From: Punica granatum
Taxonomy: Eukaryota > Streptophyta > Magnoliopsida > Myrtales > Lythraceae
Direction of reading: 5' to 3'
Assembly: GCF_007655135.1 (NCBI RefSeq)
Contig: NC_045134.1
Coordinates: 5,290,982 to 5,354,981 of the forward strand
DNA length: 64,000 nt
The notes under the pieces are model-generated. The model was not told the DNA's origin, ran no database searches, and was given only the letters and a program-made list of their open reading frames with translations. This document shows positions 48,659-60,335 of the stretch, piece after piece. Position numbers and translations under genes: made by a program. Each line of letters begins with the position of its first letter. Position 1 is the stretch's first letter.

Positions 48659-50783
48659 TCAAACTTGTAGCTCTTCTATGCTCCTAATGGCTTCCCTCAA
48701 GTCGACCCTGTCCTCTGCGTTGCTCTCCGTGCACGAGGCCCCTATATGGAGGAGCCTCACCATCTGGCTCACTGAGTCCCTCGACGTCATGATGGCTGGA
48801 TCAATGATCTCCTCTTCCCTCTGCTCGGAGATCGCCGACTGGACCCACTGCACCACATCTGTCCCGCCCTTGCCGTTGCTGATGTACTGGGATGGGAACT
48901 TCCCTGTTAGGATCTCTAGGATAATGATCCCGAGGCAGTAGATGTCACACTTTAGCGAAACGCCCTGGGAGGATTCAGGGGCCCTGTAGGCGAACATCGC
49001 CTGAGCAGCCTGAGGGGAGCTCATTAAAGGGTGCAAAGCATAGTCGCTCAGAAGAGGCTCGTAGTTGTCACTCAAAAGGACATTGCTCGACTTGAGGTTG
49101 CCATGGGGCAGATCGTGGGACGAGAACTCCGAATGCAGGAACCCTAGTCCATGAGCAACACCTAGAATGATCTTAAAACGGATCGGCCAGTTGAGCTCGG
49201 CATGACAAATTCCACGATCACCTGCCCCAATGAACAATTATTATACTGCTTCTAGCTAAATGCAGCATATGTTAATCTTTTCCACTTTAACTTATGTATC
49301 CTAACACTAGTTTCTACCATATTAGTTCATTTGCTGCATAATACTGGGATAAAGGACCTATAGATGGTCAATTAGGGGAACTTTACTTGCTCGAGACACA
49401 AAGACTAATCCTAGTACTTTTTGAATCGAATTGCAGCATGCTAATCCAAAAGCAAAAGTGTTAGATTTTCTTACCATGTAATAAATAGAGCAAGCTGCCC
49501 TTAGGAATGTATTCTGAGACCAAGAGCTTCTCCTCCCTCCTGTAATGGTAAGCTAATGGAGTCAGGATGTTCGGGTGACGAATCTTCCCAAACCGCCTCA
49601 TCTCAGCATCGAACCCTTCCTTCGTGAATGCATTCATCTCCCTCATCCTCTTCACCACCACCGACACCCCATTGGCCATCACAGCCTTGTAGGCTGATCC
49701 CAAGGACCCATTTCCAAGCACCTCTGCAGAAGCCTTCATCAGGTCCGCCAGTCCGAACGTACCCCTCTGGTCGTTCACTATCACGAGGTCAGCAGTTGAG
49801 CCCTTCCCGTTCTGAGAACCTTTCTTTGACACACTGCCCTTCTTGGTTGATGACTCGCTCTTCGGTACAGGCATGTTGACTTGTCCTGCCTCGTGCATCT
49901 TCTCCTTCTCCAGAACCCTGAAGTCATCATCACGACGCCTCGATGAAAAAAGCACAATGAGCACGATTCCTACGACCAATATTCCCCCAACGATCCACAC
50001 GATAGTTCCGAACACTGAACTCCCACCCTTACTTCCCGAGGAGGACTGTGAAGGTGCAGTTTGTGCTTCCTGTGGTATTGCCACGGCCATCGGGTTCTCG
50101 ACGTTGGAACACTCCTTTCCCACCTGTTTTCCGCATAACCCATCATTCTCAGCAAAAGAGTTCGCACCGAATTTTGACAGGCTAGCTGGGATCGGACCGG
50201 TTAGTTTGTTACGGGAAAAGTCCACCGATACAAGCTTGTCTGCCTTGATTGAAGGGATCTGACCAGAGAACTGATTCCCTTCGAGGTGGAGCTCCATGAG
50301 GTTCAGAAGCTGTGCCAGCGAGGCAGGTATGTTCCCTGAGAACTTGTTTTCCGATAACCACACCTTCTTTATGGACTGCATACGCAGGAAGAAGTCTATT
50401 GGTATCTCCCCCGAGAACTGGTTTCTCGTTAGCAATAAGGACTTTAAGGCGCCGAGCTGATTGAACTCTGGTATCTGGCCCGAGAATGAATTATTCACGA
50501 AGCTTATGGTCCTGAGGCCACGTACGCTTTCCAAGGCACTGATATCAATCTTTCCTGAGAGGCCCATGTCGGAGAGATGGAGCCCCGTGATGATCCCATT
50601 GAAGCATACGACCCCAGCCCAGCCATTGCAAGCTTGCGAGTTCGGTTCCCACGAATCTAGAGCACCGGCATTGGTCAGGGACTCCTTGAACTTGAGGAGG
50701 GCGTCATCTTCAGGCCCCGAGAGGGAGGAGGTCGTGAACGAGAGCAGGAGGAGCGACACGAAGAGGGTTCGAACAGCGGCCAT
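48659..50783 (-). CDS. LRR receptor-like pseudokinase, pollen receptor-like kinase (PRK) type
   Basis: Two exons, 50783-49475 and 49221-48659, give 623 residues. In order: signal peptide (1-22); N-terminal cap with WEPNSQACNGWAGVVCFNG; five to six leucine-rich repeats (about 65-210); a C-terminal CGKQ..C cap; Ser-rich juxtamembrane; one membrane helix (257-280); basic stop SRRR; a Ser/Lys-rich linker; and the kinase-like domain. The glycine loop is LGNGSLGSAYK (about 356-366) and the Lys is present (VVVKRM). The catalytic HRD is HGN (476-478) and DFG is SDY (495-497), so it is expected to signal without phosphoryl transfer. The short ectodomain, single intron and HGNLKSSN match pollen PRKs, which bind ROP-GEFs (kinase partner guanine exchange factors) in pollen-tube growth or perceive LURE peptides. 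The exact member is not resolved. The open frame extends upstream without an ATG, so 50783 is the start. Confidence 0.92.
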
Positions 50784-51570
50784 TGCTGGGTTGCGACAGG
50801 GAACTTTGGAATGAGCCACTGTTCGGGGAGAGGCCGGACGGGCGGTTCCTGGAGGATTCCTTGGTAAAGGTTTATTTGTTGTCTGTGTGTGTTTTGTGGG
50901 GAATGGTTCTTGGAAGGGGTTGTCATGTTGAGATGTGTGTGGCAAATGTTTGGCGACGGAGCTGGCAACTTCTCATTAGAATGTCCAATAATAGGAAACA
51001 CAAAGCAAAGTGAGGTGAACAGAAATTGTTCAAACATTGTCCTGTTGACCAAGTCAAATCTTTAATATAAGCCTCTCTCCCTCTTTAAGGGATATGGCAT
51101 ATATAGCCAACTCTCATTTAGGACTCGCTAATAGTTGCACTTCTGGCTTTAGCTTCTGTGGCATTAGACAGAAGTTCGGTTTTCCAGTTCCATTCTTCCA
51201 GAACCGTTCTCGTGATGGGAGATGATCAGTTTGCTTAACATCATCTGAGAATGCTTCTCTTATGTCCTGTCCGCTTTGTTCCAATTTTTAAGGCGATCCT
51301 GTTCCGTTCTTTCTCACCCTTTCCAGAAAAAAGCTTATGCGTATCAGCAAAGATATAAGAGAAGATCTGGATGGCAGAATTCGGGATCTCATAAACATGT
51401 TGCCAATTGAGGCAATACACAGAATCAACCGAATGAAAACATTAATCCAAATGCAAATCAGAAAGTAAAAGTAGATGTCACTTCTCAGGCTGGCCTTTTG
51501 ATATATGTACAAATCTCTCTGGTCATTTGAATCGGGAGAGAATGAATCCGGAGTAAGTGCCCCGATGGCT
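50784..51570. other. Upstream region of the PRK-type gene and 3' flank of LHCA6
   Basis: No gene recognised. It should hold the promoter of the minus-strand receptor kinase, and near 51300-51570 the 3' UTR of LHCA6. Confidence 0.5.
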
Positions 51571-53167
51571 TTAACTTGATGTAAAAGCCTGCAAAATGGA
51601 AAACTTATATCAGGTGTCTAAATTTCACCTCAAATTACAGTACAGCTTGAGGAAATTAAAAATGAAAAAGAATAGCTGAGACGTTACAGAGAAGATGTTG
51701 CAGTGGCCCGGGTCAGCAAGGTGTTTTGTCAAGTTGGTGATCGGGTCTTCCCCGGTATAGATTGCCTGGAACCAGAACCCAACAAAAGCCAACATAGCCA
51801 ACCGCCCGTTCTTAATCTCTTTTGTTCTCAGCACCATCACGGGCTCTGGGGAGCCCCTGCCCCACATCAAGGGGTCGAACCAGAACCCTCCGGGGAACCC
51901 CACATCAGGCTTTGGGTTCTTCTTGTTCGGGAACTTAAAGTCAATGTCAACGCAACCTGGATTCAGCATGTCTGCCCACCTCCTCCCTTCGACCCAGCCC
52001 ATGAGGGCCATCTGCACAACAAAGAGGGTCTTGGTATCGGCAAAGTACTCCCGAGTGCCCGCATCGTACCAAGAGAAATCCTCGATGAAGCCCAACCTCT
52101 CAAGCAGCTCAGGGATGAGGATTCCCGCCACTGCCAGCATCGCCCACCTCCCGTGCATCAGTTCTGCCTGTGCGAACCACTTGAGTAGCTCTGGATCAGA
52201 TCCTGCCCGGCATGACCAATGTTAAAGAATGCGGCAGACAAACCTCAACACTCGACTCTTCAATTCAGGAATATGGATAAGGCAGGTTCTAAATTCATGG
52301 AATTCGCACATTGGTAAGGAATAAACTTTTCATCTGTACCTAATCCAAGCGGGTCGAAGCCAAAATCGCCTGGAAGGCTGCAGTGGAAGACAGAGAGTTG
52401 CGTCATGTGTTCTTCAAGCATAGTCTTACCAAGTCTCAGTGCAAACAATAAGATCCCAAAATAGATAGAACTGGAACATTTTGCACAGTCTATCTTAAAC
52501 AATAGAAATTACAAAACACTTGATCAATGATGACGGTAAATGCCAATGAGTTTCGAGATTCAAATTCATATTCTATCGGCTAAGTGATCAGTAAAACTTA
52601 ACATGGCCATCTCACCACGTAACAAATCATGCCTTCAAGAATTGCATCCGACTCGGATCTTTCTATACGACTGGGCTATCATCATCTTTCAACCAAGGTG
52701 AATCACATATATCAACTAGAACATCATGAACATTTCCTAGAACCATATCTTACTATCTTAGCAGTTGATGTTAATGAATATACTACATTAGGAAATCTCT
52801 AACGACTTGACTGCAAATAAATCGACCTGCCATCCAGCCATTCAGGAGGAGAACTGCCGGGAAACCACAAGGGCCTGTCAGGAGGAAGCGGCTCACACAC
52901 GTCAGACACCCCCTTCCCGGCCTTCACGCGAGTCCTTCCTCTTCCAGGCAAGCTGCTGCTGCTGCTGCAAGCTCTAACCTGCCCGGCGTAGAACCATTGT
53001 TGGATAACTCCTCTGGTTCACAACAGGAGGAAAACAGAGAAACCATATCAGTTAACAAAACGGAGACGATAGTTTCTGAGGTAGAGGCGGTGGCGATGAG
53101 ACCTTGAGGGGAGGGTTGAGAGAGCAGAGGTGGAAGAGGAGGAGGAAGAAGCGAGGGAGAGCGCCAT
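51571..53167 (-). CDS. LHCA6: Photosystem I light-harvesting protein LHCA6
   Basis: Five exons, 5' to 3': 53167-53103, 53012-52827, 52377-52340, 52202-51688 and 51588-51571 (only 18 nt). They give 273 residues, as expected for this protein. The start [17 protein letters not shown] is a typical chloroplast transit peptide. Then come [35 protein letters not shown], the first chlorophyll-binding helix ([14 protein letters not shown]), the middle helix ([20 protein letters not shown]) and the third helix ([18 protein letters not shown]), then [48 protein letters not shown] and the AFTS end separate it from LHCA2 and match LHCA6. In Arabidopsis LHCA6, with LHCA5, links PSI to the chloroplast NDH complex for cyclic electron flow and is scarce. 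Exon 1/2 was chosen for frame; nearby acceptors give stops. Confidence 0.93.
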
Positions 53168-53539
53168 TAATGGCCTTCCATGACTGAGCTCGGGAGCTTC
53201 TTATCTGCAGAATGTGATGGGCGCTGAATTCCTGCAGATGGAGATGATGATATTCAGGATGAAGTTGGTGCTGACGTGGCCTGTAAAGAGTGAAGTGGGG
53301 CCCCCGACGGATCATCTCGGACTGACCCTCTGATATGGGAAGTGATGGCAGTCCAGTGGCGCGTTTAGGCTCGGAACTAAGTGGTCCAGAATCTTTCGCT
53401 ATTCATCTAAATAATAGGACTCTAACCATAACGAATTGCGGATTTTTTTTGAAACTGGAAGTTACTCGAGGGTTGTAGTGCAACGTTAACTTTGTGCGAT
53501 GGGTATCCATCCGTGCTAGTCGCTACAATGGAGGAATAT

Positions 53540-54100
53540 TGCACTTGCATCGCGGTCCGACCAAATGAATACACATGAATGGACGGGCATCTCTCGGGAT
53601 TCCGGTGTTGTTTCCCGGGGTCGAGAAAGTGCCCACTAGGGAGGCCCACCGAAGAGCTCCAATTCTTTGACGGGGTCCCAAGGTTCTAACAGTCTGTATG
53701 CGTTTAGGACTCATTGCATCATAGAAGCTCCAATTGGTTTCTGAGGCCTTAGGAGCCTAATGAGGAAGGACCGAAGCCTGATCCAAGAAAGGAAACAATT
53801 GCAGGGGCATTGCGGTCCAACCAGATGAATAGGCACGACGGGACGGGGCACATCTCGAGAGTCCTGTGTTGATCCAAGGTCGAGGCAGACCACTCAGGAT
53901 AGGGCCTGCTGAGGAGTTTGAATGTTTATATGAGGTCCCAAGGTTCTAATAATCCGTGCGCATTTTCGCGACCGAGGAGTTATTCGAGGATGGATGACCC
54001 CGTAGGAGTCTTCGGTGAATCTAAGGTTTCATAAGGGCCTAATGAGGATGAGCCAAAGCCTGATCCAAGGGCCGCTATGGGCAGACGGGCTTTTATATGT
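53540..54100. repeat. Diverged tandem duplication, ~270-280 bp units
   Basis: Several phrases recur in the same order about 270-280 bp apart: GCGGTCCGACCAAATGAAT (53550) with GCGGTCCAACCAGATGAAT (53811); GGTCCCAAGGTTCTAA (53674 and 53934); CCTAATGAGGAAGGACCGAAG (53757) with CCTAATGAGGATGAGCCAAAG (54038). This looks like two ageing copies of a repeat unit, perhaps from a transposon. Confidence 0.65.
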
Positions 54101-54701
54101 GGGAGGAAGCTCAATATCAGCCCAAGAAGGGAGAAAACCTCATTTCCCTTGTCAGCCCGAGTGTACATGGCAATGTCACCTTCTGTGGGAAATAATCAAT
54201 CAATCAATTACAATATATAAAAGTCGGCGAATGCAATAAGAAAGCATCACATAAGTCTATTCTGATTACTCTTAGCCTGTAGTTGAGTGTTTCTTTAACT
54301 AATCGGGCATTACAGTTGTAATTAATTATTTTACTGAAAAATAAAACAATTTTCTCGATTCTTGAATCGATATCGAATATTTTCCTAAAAAATATAATAA
54401 AAATGATCATGAATAAATATTGAAAGCAATTTAAAAAGTTCTCTATATAAATAAAAAAAATTCCCATAAACGTCAAATAAATTACATTTTATCATTTTTT
54501 TTATACATATGCTTAATGCACACTGCACCTTTCACATTAATCTCTAAGAGAAAAAATGAATGAAAAATGAAAAAAATAGTAAAAGAAAACAATTCTAAAA
54601 AGCAACGCATTGTAATGCAAGGCTTAGTATGCTGCAGCACGTCCGTGTTTGGTATGGGAAATGAAATATATAATTTTTTTCGAAATATATTATTATATAT
54701 A

Positions 54702-54725
54702 ATATCTTATCTTATCTTATCTTAT
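54702..54725 (+). repeat. (ATCTT)n short tandem repeat
   Basis: About four and a half ATCTT units ending in ACTATTATTTAAGG. The same ACTATTAT pattern occurs at the proposed Helitron start at 55326. Confidence 0.85.
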
Positions 54726-55325
54726 ACTATTATTTAAGGAAAAACTTCATTTTTAAAGCACTATCATTTTTTTCAAAGTTAAACTCTATTGTATACATTA
54801 ACTATTAATATATCAAAAATAAGCAATAAAAAACCGCTACTCTATTACCTACAAGTTCATGAAGGATAAAAAATGAAAATATCTTTTTTTTTAATAAGGA
54901 TTCTTGAATTTGTACAAGGACGCGAGAGCAATTTCACATGCATGAAATAACAGTTCAGGAGGGCTAATATATATATATAAATTTATAACATCCTCGTACA
55001 CTAGTAGGTAGTTTGTCAAAATGAAAGTTACATGGTCCATTGTTGTTGCAACAGACTGGTCCAATCTATTGAAAGTGAAACTCTTCATTTCTAATTTATT
55101 TATTTAATATACACCTAAATTCTTATTTAATTTTAAAGAAAAATTTCCAGTGTACCCTATGCCCATTATAGATGTCTCCAACATAAGAAAAGTAAAAATA
55201 ACTTAATGAATTTTAATAATATAATAATCTCAGCTATCTTGGACCAAACAACCCCTTTCCAATTAGATACATTTAAAAAAGAAATCACTTAGAAATCCTT
55301 GAGTTGATTTACAAAATAGATTTTA

Positions 55326-56789
55326 TCTTATACTATTATATATATGAAAAAAAAATTCTTTATCTCAGTTTCTCCTTTTCAACTTGCTTATATTAGATAT
55401 ATCTTAATTAATAAGAGTCATCAATATAAAAGTAAATATAATAAAATCAATCATAAAAACTACCCACCTTTTCTTTTGCCGCTCCTATTTTTTCTCTCAT
55501 CTCTCCTCCTCTGCCCTCCTCTTTCCTTTTTTGGGACGTTCCTTTGCTCCCAAGAGCTATTTATCATTATTATTTATATAGGAAAAGAATGAAATAGTAT
55601 AACTTTCAATTTCCCAAAATATTTTGAGTAAAATATTTTTAATTGGTAATAATCACTAACTTATTATTACTAGACGCAACGCGTCCGCGTAATGCGAGGA
55701 AACCTATATGAAAAAAAATTGAAAATCGAATATGTACTAAAACACAAAATATTTTTCTAAAATTACTTTAATTAAGGTTTAGGAATTCTTTTTTTGGTAA
55801 ATTAGATTTTGCGAATTATATCAATTAAAACATCGACATTACTCATTATATATTTACACAGTCCACGAATAATAAAAGAAAATGTTATTGGCTACCAAGA
55901 TCAAGTTCTTAAGCGATAAGGAAGAGATAGTGAAGGAAAAAAAAATAGGGGAGAAGAGAACGTGTAAATAGAAGTTAGTAAGTAGTTATTAGTATGAAAT
56001 TTTCTACTTTAACCTCAAATTTATGGTTCTGGTTAATTGATGTATATGCAGCATGGGTAATTTTGAAAACAAATTTTATACCAAAAGAATCCTTCTCCTT
56101 TTATAACTTTATTTATAGATAATTGTAAATTTGTACGATAACTACCTATTTTCTCCCTTCATTCTCCCACACACACACTCTCTCTCTCATTGGACCCATC
56201 AACTTATTTTTTCTGGTTTCATACAACTTATTTTTTCGGTTATAAGAAAGGTTCATGAGTTTAATAAAATAAAATATATATAAATTTTAATAACTAATAA
56301 AAGAACACGGGAGATTATATGTGCCACTAAACAACACATTCTTCGGACCCACACATCTCCTTTTCCTTTCCAATCACAGTTTACCTTACAAAAAGAAAAG
56401 GCACAACTTATTTATCAGTTATAGTTTAAAATATTAACAGTAGGCAATAATTTACAATAAATCTATTTATAGTATATATAATTTCTTCTATTTAAGTTTA
56501 TATTATGATAAGTAACTTTTGGACGTATAGATCCTGCACGTCATACGGTATGCCTTTAGAATTATTATATGTAATGATAATTTTGTTATTTTCACTAATT
56601 AATAATTAAAATTTTAAATTAATTAGAGGTAACAAAAATGCCTGCCACCTCTATCTATCTATATATATATATATATATATATATATTCTGTAAAATGACA
56701 CCATCTTATCAACCGACATATTTGATTATTTATTGATTTTACCTTTCTTATATGTATTTCCGTGCATAGCGCCAGTTCATTACTTCTAG
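55326..56789 (+). mobile_element. Candidate non-autonomous Helitron
   Basis: The left end TCTTATACTATTATATATATG, preceded by A, resembles plant Helitron 5' ends, which start with TC and are rich in TATACTATTATA. The right end is CGTGCATAGCGCC followed by a short spacer and CTAG then T, like the small hairpin plus CTRR of Helitron 3' ends. Insertion between A and T is the Helitron rule and fits (A at 55325, T at 56790). No Rep-helicase gene is inside. The end hairpin is weak, so this is a candidate only. Confidence 0.45.
55670..55715 (-). mobile_element. Second Helitron-like 3' terminus (minus strand)
   Basis: Read on the minus strand, CGCATTACGCGGACGCGTTGCGTCTAGT contains a CGCG-GA-CGCG stem, then ten bases, then CTAG followed by T. 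The geometry is that of a Helitron 3' end, in reverse orientation inside the plus-strand candidate. A related but more decayed sequence lies at about 54598-54625. Its 5' end was not found. Confidence 0.4.
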
Positions 56790-59136
56790 TAATACCTGAA
56801 ACCCAAGCTTCTACCTGTTGCAGCATCGTGCCGGGAATATCAACAGTAAAAACTAAATAAAAGAATTAAAATTACGGAGTGTACTCTCGGATGTGATATG
56901 TGAACACACGAGTTGCATGTGAAGTAATTTTGCATAAATGCTGTCCGTGTGCGTACATAGGTAGGTCCATGTTACATGTGAACCCTATTAAATAGTACAG
57001 GGGAAAAAAGTGGTCCGATATGAAACAAGGTGAAAATGGTCGTGGGCCGATCAATTCGTGCTAGATCTCGGAGTAGCTTTGACTATCACGTGATTTGATT
57101 GGCTCTGAAAATGCTTGAACCAGCGAGTGACGCGAATTCGCATTTCGGCTCGAGTTTGCACTGAAGTGATTGGATCGAGTCACACTCGGTTGACATGGTT
57201 AGTTGGTGTTTGTGGTGCACATCATGTACTTCCATTCCTGGTGAGGCACTTCCATCACTTGGAGTTCACAGGACATCAAGATGCTACCAATTTAAGGTAC
57301 TTTAGGGACCGCTTCTTACCATGTAAAGATTGAGCCACATTTATTCTCTCCACGCGGGTAAGAATTTAAATTTAATGCCATAACGTACATCGGAAAAAGA
57401 AAAAATCTTAATAATAACATAGTTCACTTTCGATCTGTAACTACTACAACTGTAGAACACGTTTAATTCAAAATTTGTATTGTGAATCCTTGGATTGGAG
57501 TGCTCCGAAAATGAGGAGTCTCATGGTGTTGATCACGGATTGTATCGGGTATTCAAACTGTCATGTGGTTGCATGCCTAATTTGGCCCTCCGATGCCCTA
57601 TAGTCAAATTTCAAAGCGATTCGGACTAAACCAGTAACACAGAGAGCGAGAGAGAGCTTTTGTGAGTTTAATGAGCATGTGCAGAAATCGCGGTTCAAGA
57701 ACATACGAATACCTTGACATTATAAAGTGTAACAAGCAGGTTACACATATATAGTTATTCAGATGAAAAAGTGAGGTCGGGATGATCCGCTCGTTGTATC
57801 TCCTAATTACCTTATGAAGGCATTTTACATGTCTTTATTTATCCACGTGGGCGAGTGAGCACCCTTTGGTTTAAGCCAAAATATGAGTCGAGTTGGGATA
57901 GTATCGCCGGATGTCTACGACTCTCCAACAGCAAATATCATAATGATTTGAGATTATATTTGGATTGTAAAGCTAAGAGGCAATATTTGATGAAGCTATG
58001 TGGAAAGCTAAGATACATGCAATGGTTACATTGTAAGCTTTCCTTTACCAGTAAGTCTCCAAGAGATTTGAGATCTCCTATCGCATCATCAAATATTTGG
58101 TCTTTTTTTGGAAAAGTGTTGTATTATTCTCTAGAGTGATACATTATGCTCTCAGTGGTTGCTTCAAATAAAATAGAGAATGAAGTGGGCTGAAAGGCAA
58201 AGATTTTTTTGCCTTGTTATTAAAAAAAAAAATCACTTCAATTTTTCTTAAGTTACAAGAAATTTCATAGTCTTTTATGAGAGATTTCATCAAAAAGTTT
58301 TGTAAGGTGATGAATTCTCGTTGGAAATTAGTAAAAATGCAATAAAAAAGAGACAGCGTAACGATGCATGCACTCGCTTGATTAAGTAAATTTTTTTTAT
58401 AAAAAAATCAATAAAAATTTCGTTTCTTACTATAGTTCATTCATTAAAAGAAAAAAAAACATATCATTTGGATGAGATTATGGATAAAATGTACAATATA
58501 GAAGATTTTGTTTTGATAAGACAAACTATAAAATAGTTGTTGCAACTAATTCGGTCAATCTTTATCCTCGACAAGTGTTTTAATTTCTTAGTATAAAGCA
58601 ACTAGTCAAAAATATTTTTTATTTCTTAATCCGAATTATGATTCGCCTGATTCAACGACAGACTTGACATTTAGTCTGAGGATAGAGGAATTGAAGAGGA
58701 GGCAAAAATTCATGAAGTCAATCGGATGAAGTAAGATAATTTCAGCGTAAGAACCGTAAATAATATATGACATATTAGATATTTTATAATTTTTATTAGC
58801 TCCATAAAGCCTTTAGAAAAACATATATTTCTTCTATCCTCCACGAGAAATTTTTATAGTTGTTTATTAATGGAGGGAGAAGAAAAATATTCAAAAAAGA
58901 CTTCTCGCCACGCGGTAAAGCCCGCCATGTCACATTCACGAGGAAAACGCTCAGCGCTAACGAGCCGTCGGATCAAGCCACGTGTCATGAGAAGAGGGGT
59001 GGCGGTGCACGCGAATCTCGCCAACCACTTTCACGGACCCGACTGCCCTTTTGTCTCCCCCGTTTCCCACACGGAAAATTTCTGGGATATTATTGGCTAC
59101 GGCTGCTATCCAAATCCACCCCACCCTGATTGTAGC
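56790..59136. other. Intergenic, no gene recognised
   Basis: AT-rich and repetitive. From 58880 to 59136 it becomes GC-rich with two overlapping open frames, which look like promoter DNA with G-boxes rather than coding sequence. Confidence 0.5.
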
Positions 59137-59998
59137 CACGTGGCACAATATCAATGAATCAGTTTGCTGTCAAATTCATAATCTTTTTTTTTTTCCTTTT
59201 TTCCTTTCTTTCCCTTTCTTTTAAAGTAACGCACAGATGAAAATTGAATTGATGCTAGTTCACAATCTCAAAATCAAGTTGATACGGACGGTTCACCGGA
59301 AAATAACGACGAACCAAGTCAAAATGAAAGGCCTTCAAACCCAATGGTATTTTAGGAATTATTTTCGATAATTTTTTTTTCTTTTTTTAGAAAGTCTAAT
59401 TCAACTCGTTTAGGAAGATCTTGAGTTTGAATATTATAAATGAAAAAAAATTCTTGACTGAAAAGAGCTTTATCATTTATTAATGGAACGACTCACCTCG
59501 AACATAATTAATATAGTTTATTGGGCTTTCGAATATTAGAATACACATCGAAAAAGAAAGGTTGATAGATTTCCAAGCTCCGATAAACTCAAGTACAGAC
59601 ATGGCCCCCAAGGTCGGTTCACGCTTGGCGCGGTTTAGGTGACTAATAGTCTTATCAATCTCACCTTAAATGGCTCAATCGAAGGCACATTTGTTACGAA
59701 GGCTTAAAATCAGAAACATCTCCTATAGATGGAAATCGAGTTAGGCAAATTTGAGGATCCGGGCATGTGGAATGCTCCTACTGGATTTCAGAAATTAGCC
59801 TGTAGCTAGACCTCTTTATGTAAACATAGTTTTACTAATTAGTTCGAAATGATCCCAAAAAATAAGACAGGGACTAAACCGCAAAGAACAAGAAGTAGGA
59901 GGACCTAAAGGGTTAACGGCGTAAGGCGGGGAGGAGCTGGTCTCCCGGGTGCCGTTAACTTTGAAAGACGGCAAAGGTGGGGAGACAAAGAACACGTG
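58979..59998. promoter_or_regulatory. Three G-box (CACGTG) sites upstream of the JAZ gene
   Basis: CACGTG occurs at 58979-58984, 59137-59142 and 59993-59998, that is 1357, 1199 and 343 bases before the JAZ ATG. G-boxes are MYC2-type binding sites and are known in JAZ promoters, where MYC factors drive their own repressors. The nearest site is the likeliest to matter. The sites are seen; their use is inferred. Confidence 0.45.
59390..59565 (+). mobile_element. Diverged copy of the SINE-like family
   Basis: It has the same layout as the 44189-44568 element: a box B-like GAGTTTGAATATTATAAATGAAAAAAAATTC, then AATGGAACGACTCACC, then TTGGGCTTTCGAATATTAGAATACACATCGAAAAAG. It is more decayed, with no clear target-site duplication noticed. 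Confidence 0.5.
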
Positions 59999-60335
59999 CT
60001 GGAATTGCTCGACAAGAGGACATCAAAAATCAAATCATCAATAAAGCAAAAATTCCAAGGCACACAGGAAGGAACCTGCCTTGCCCACCAAATATTTCCC
60101 AATTGTTTTTCCTCCAAAAATAAAATAAATAAATAATTTTTTAATTAATAATTAATTAAAATCCCCACATATTCCTCGTGCTCTACTTTCTCACCGGCTC
60201 TCCCTCTCTTTCATTCACATTTCGCCATATACATAAACCCCACGCCCTCCCTCTGTAACCAGAAATCCGGTCTTTTTGCCATTCCCCAAATCCTCCTTTT
60301 GCCTACTTTCTCGCTCTCGAACAACGCCGTGAAGC
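59566..60335 (+). promoter_or_regulatory. Proximal promoter and leader of the JAZ gene
   Basis: It contains the G-box at 59993 and a pyrimidine-rich stretch with CATATACATAAACCCC near 60224-60240 that could be a TATA-like element or leader. An in-between minus-strand frame (59905-60117) shows no family pattern. Confidence 0.45.

Larger units (their letters stand above)
53168..55325. other. Intergenic with old repeats
   Basis: The left third (53340-54200) contains a diverged direct duplication. The rest is AT-rich with a run of ATCTT repeats (54702-54725). No gene recognised. Confidence 0.55.

Noticed and set aside
50784..50945. N-terminal extension of the PRK-type protein in the same frame
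   Set aside because: No ATG is present; the frame would have to start at TTG. The residues are not signal-peptide-like, while MAAVRTLF... is a good signal peptide.
58860..59157. Two overlapping open frames of 89 and 95 codons in a GC-rich island
   Set aside because: Open in two frames at once, with G-boxes, no introns and no family pattern. It looks like promoter or CpG-type DNA.
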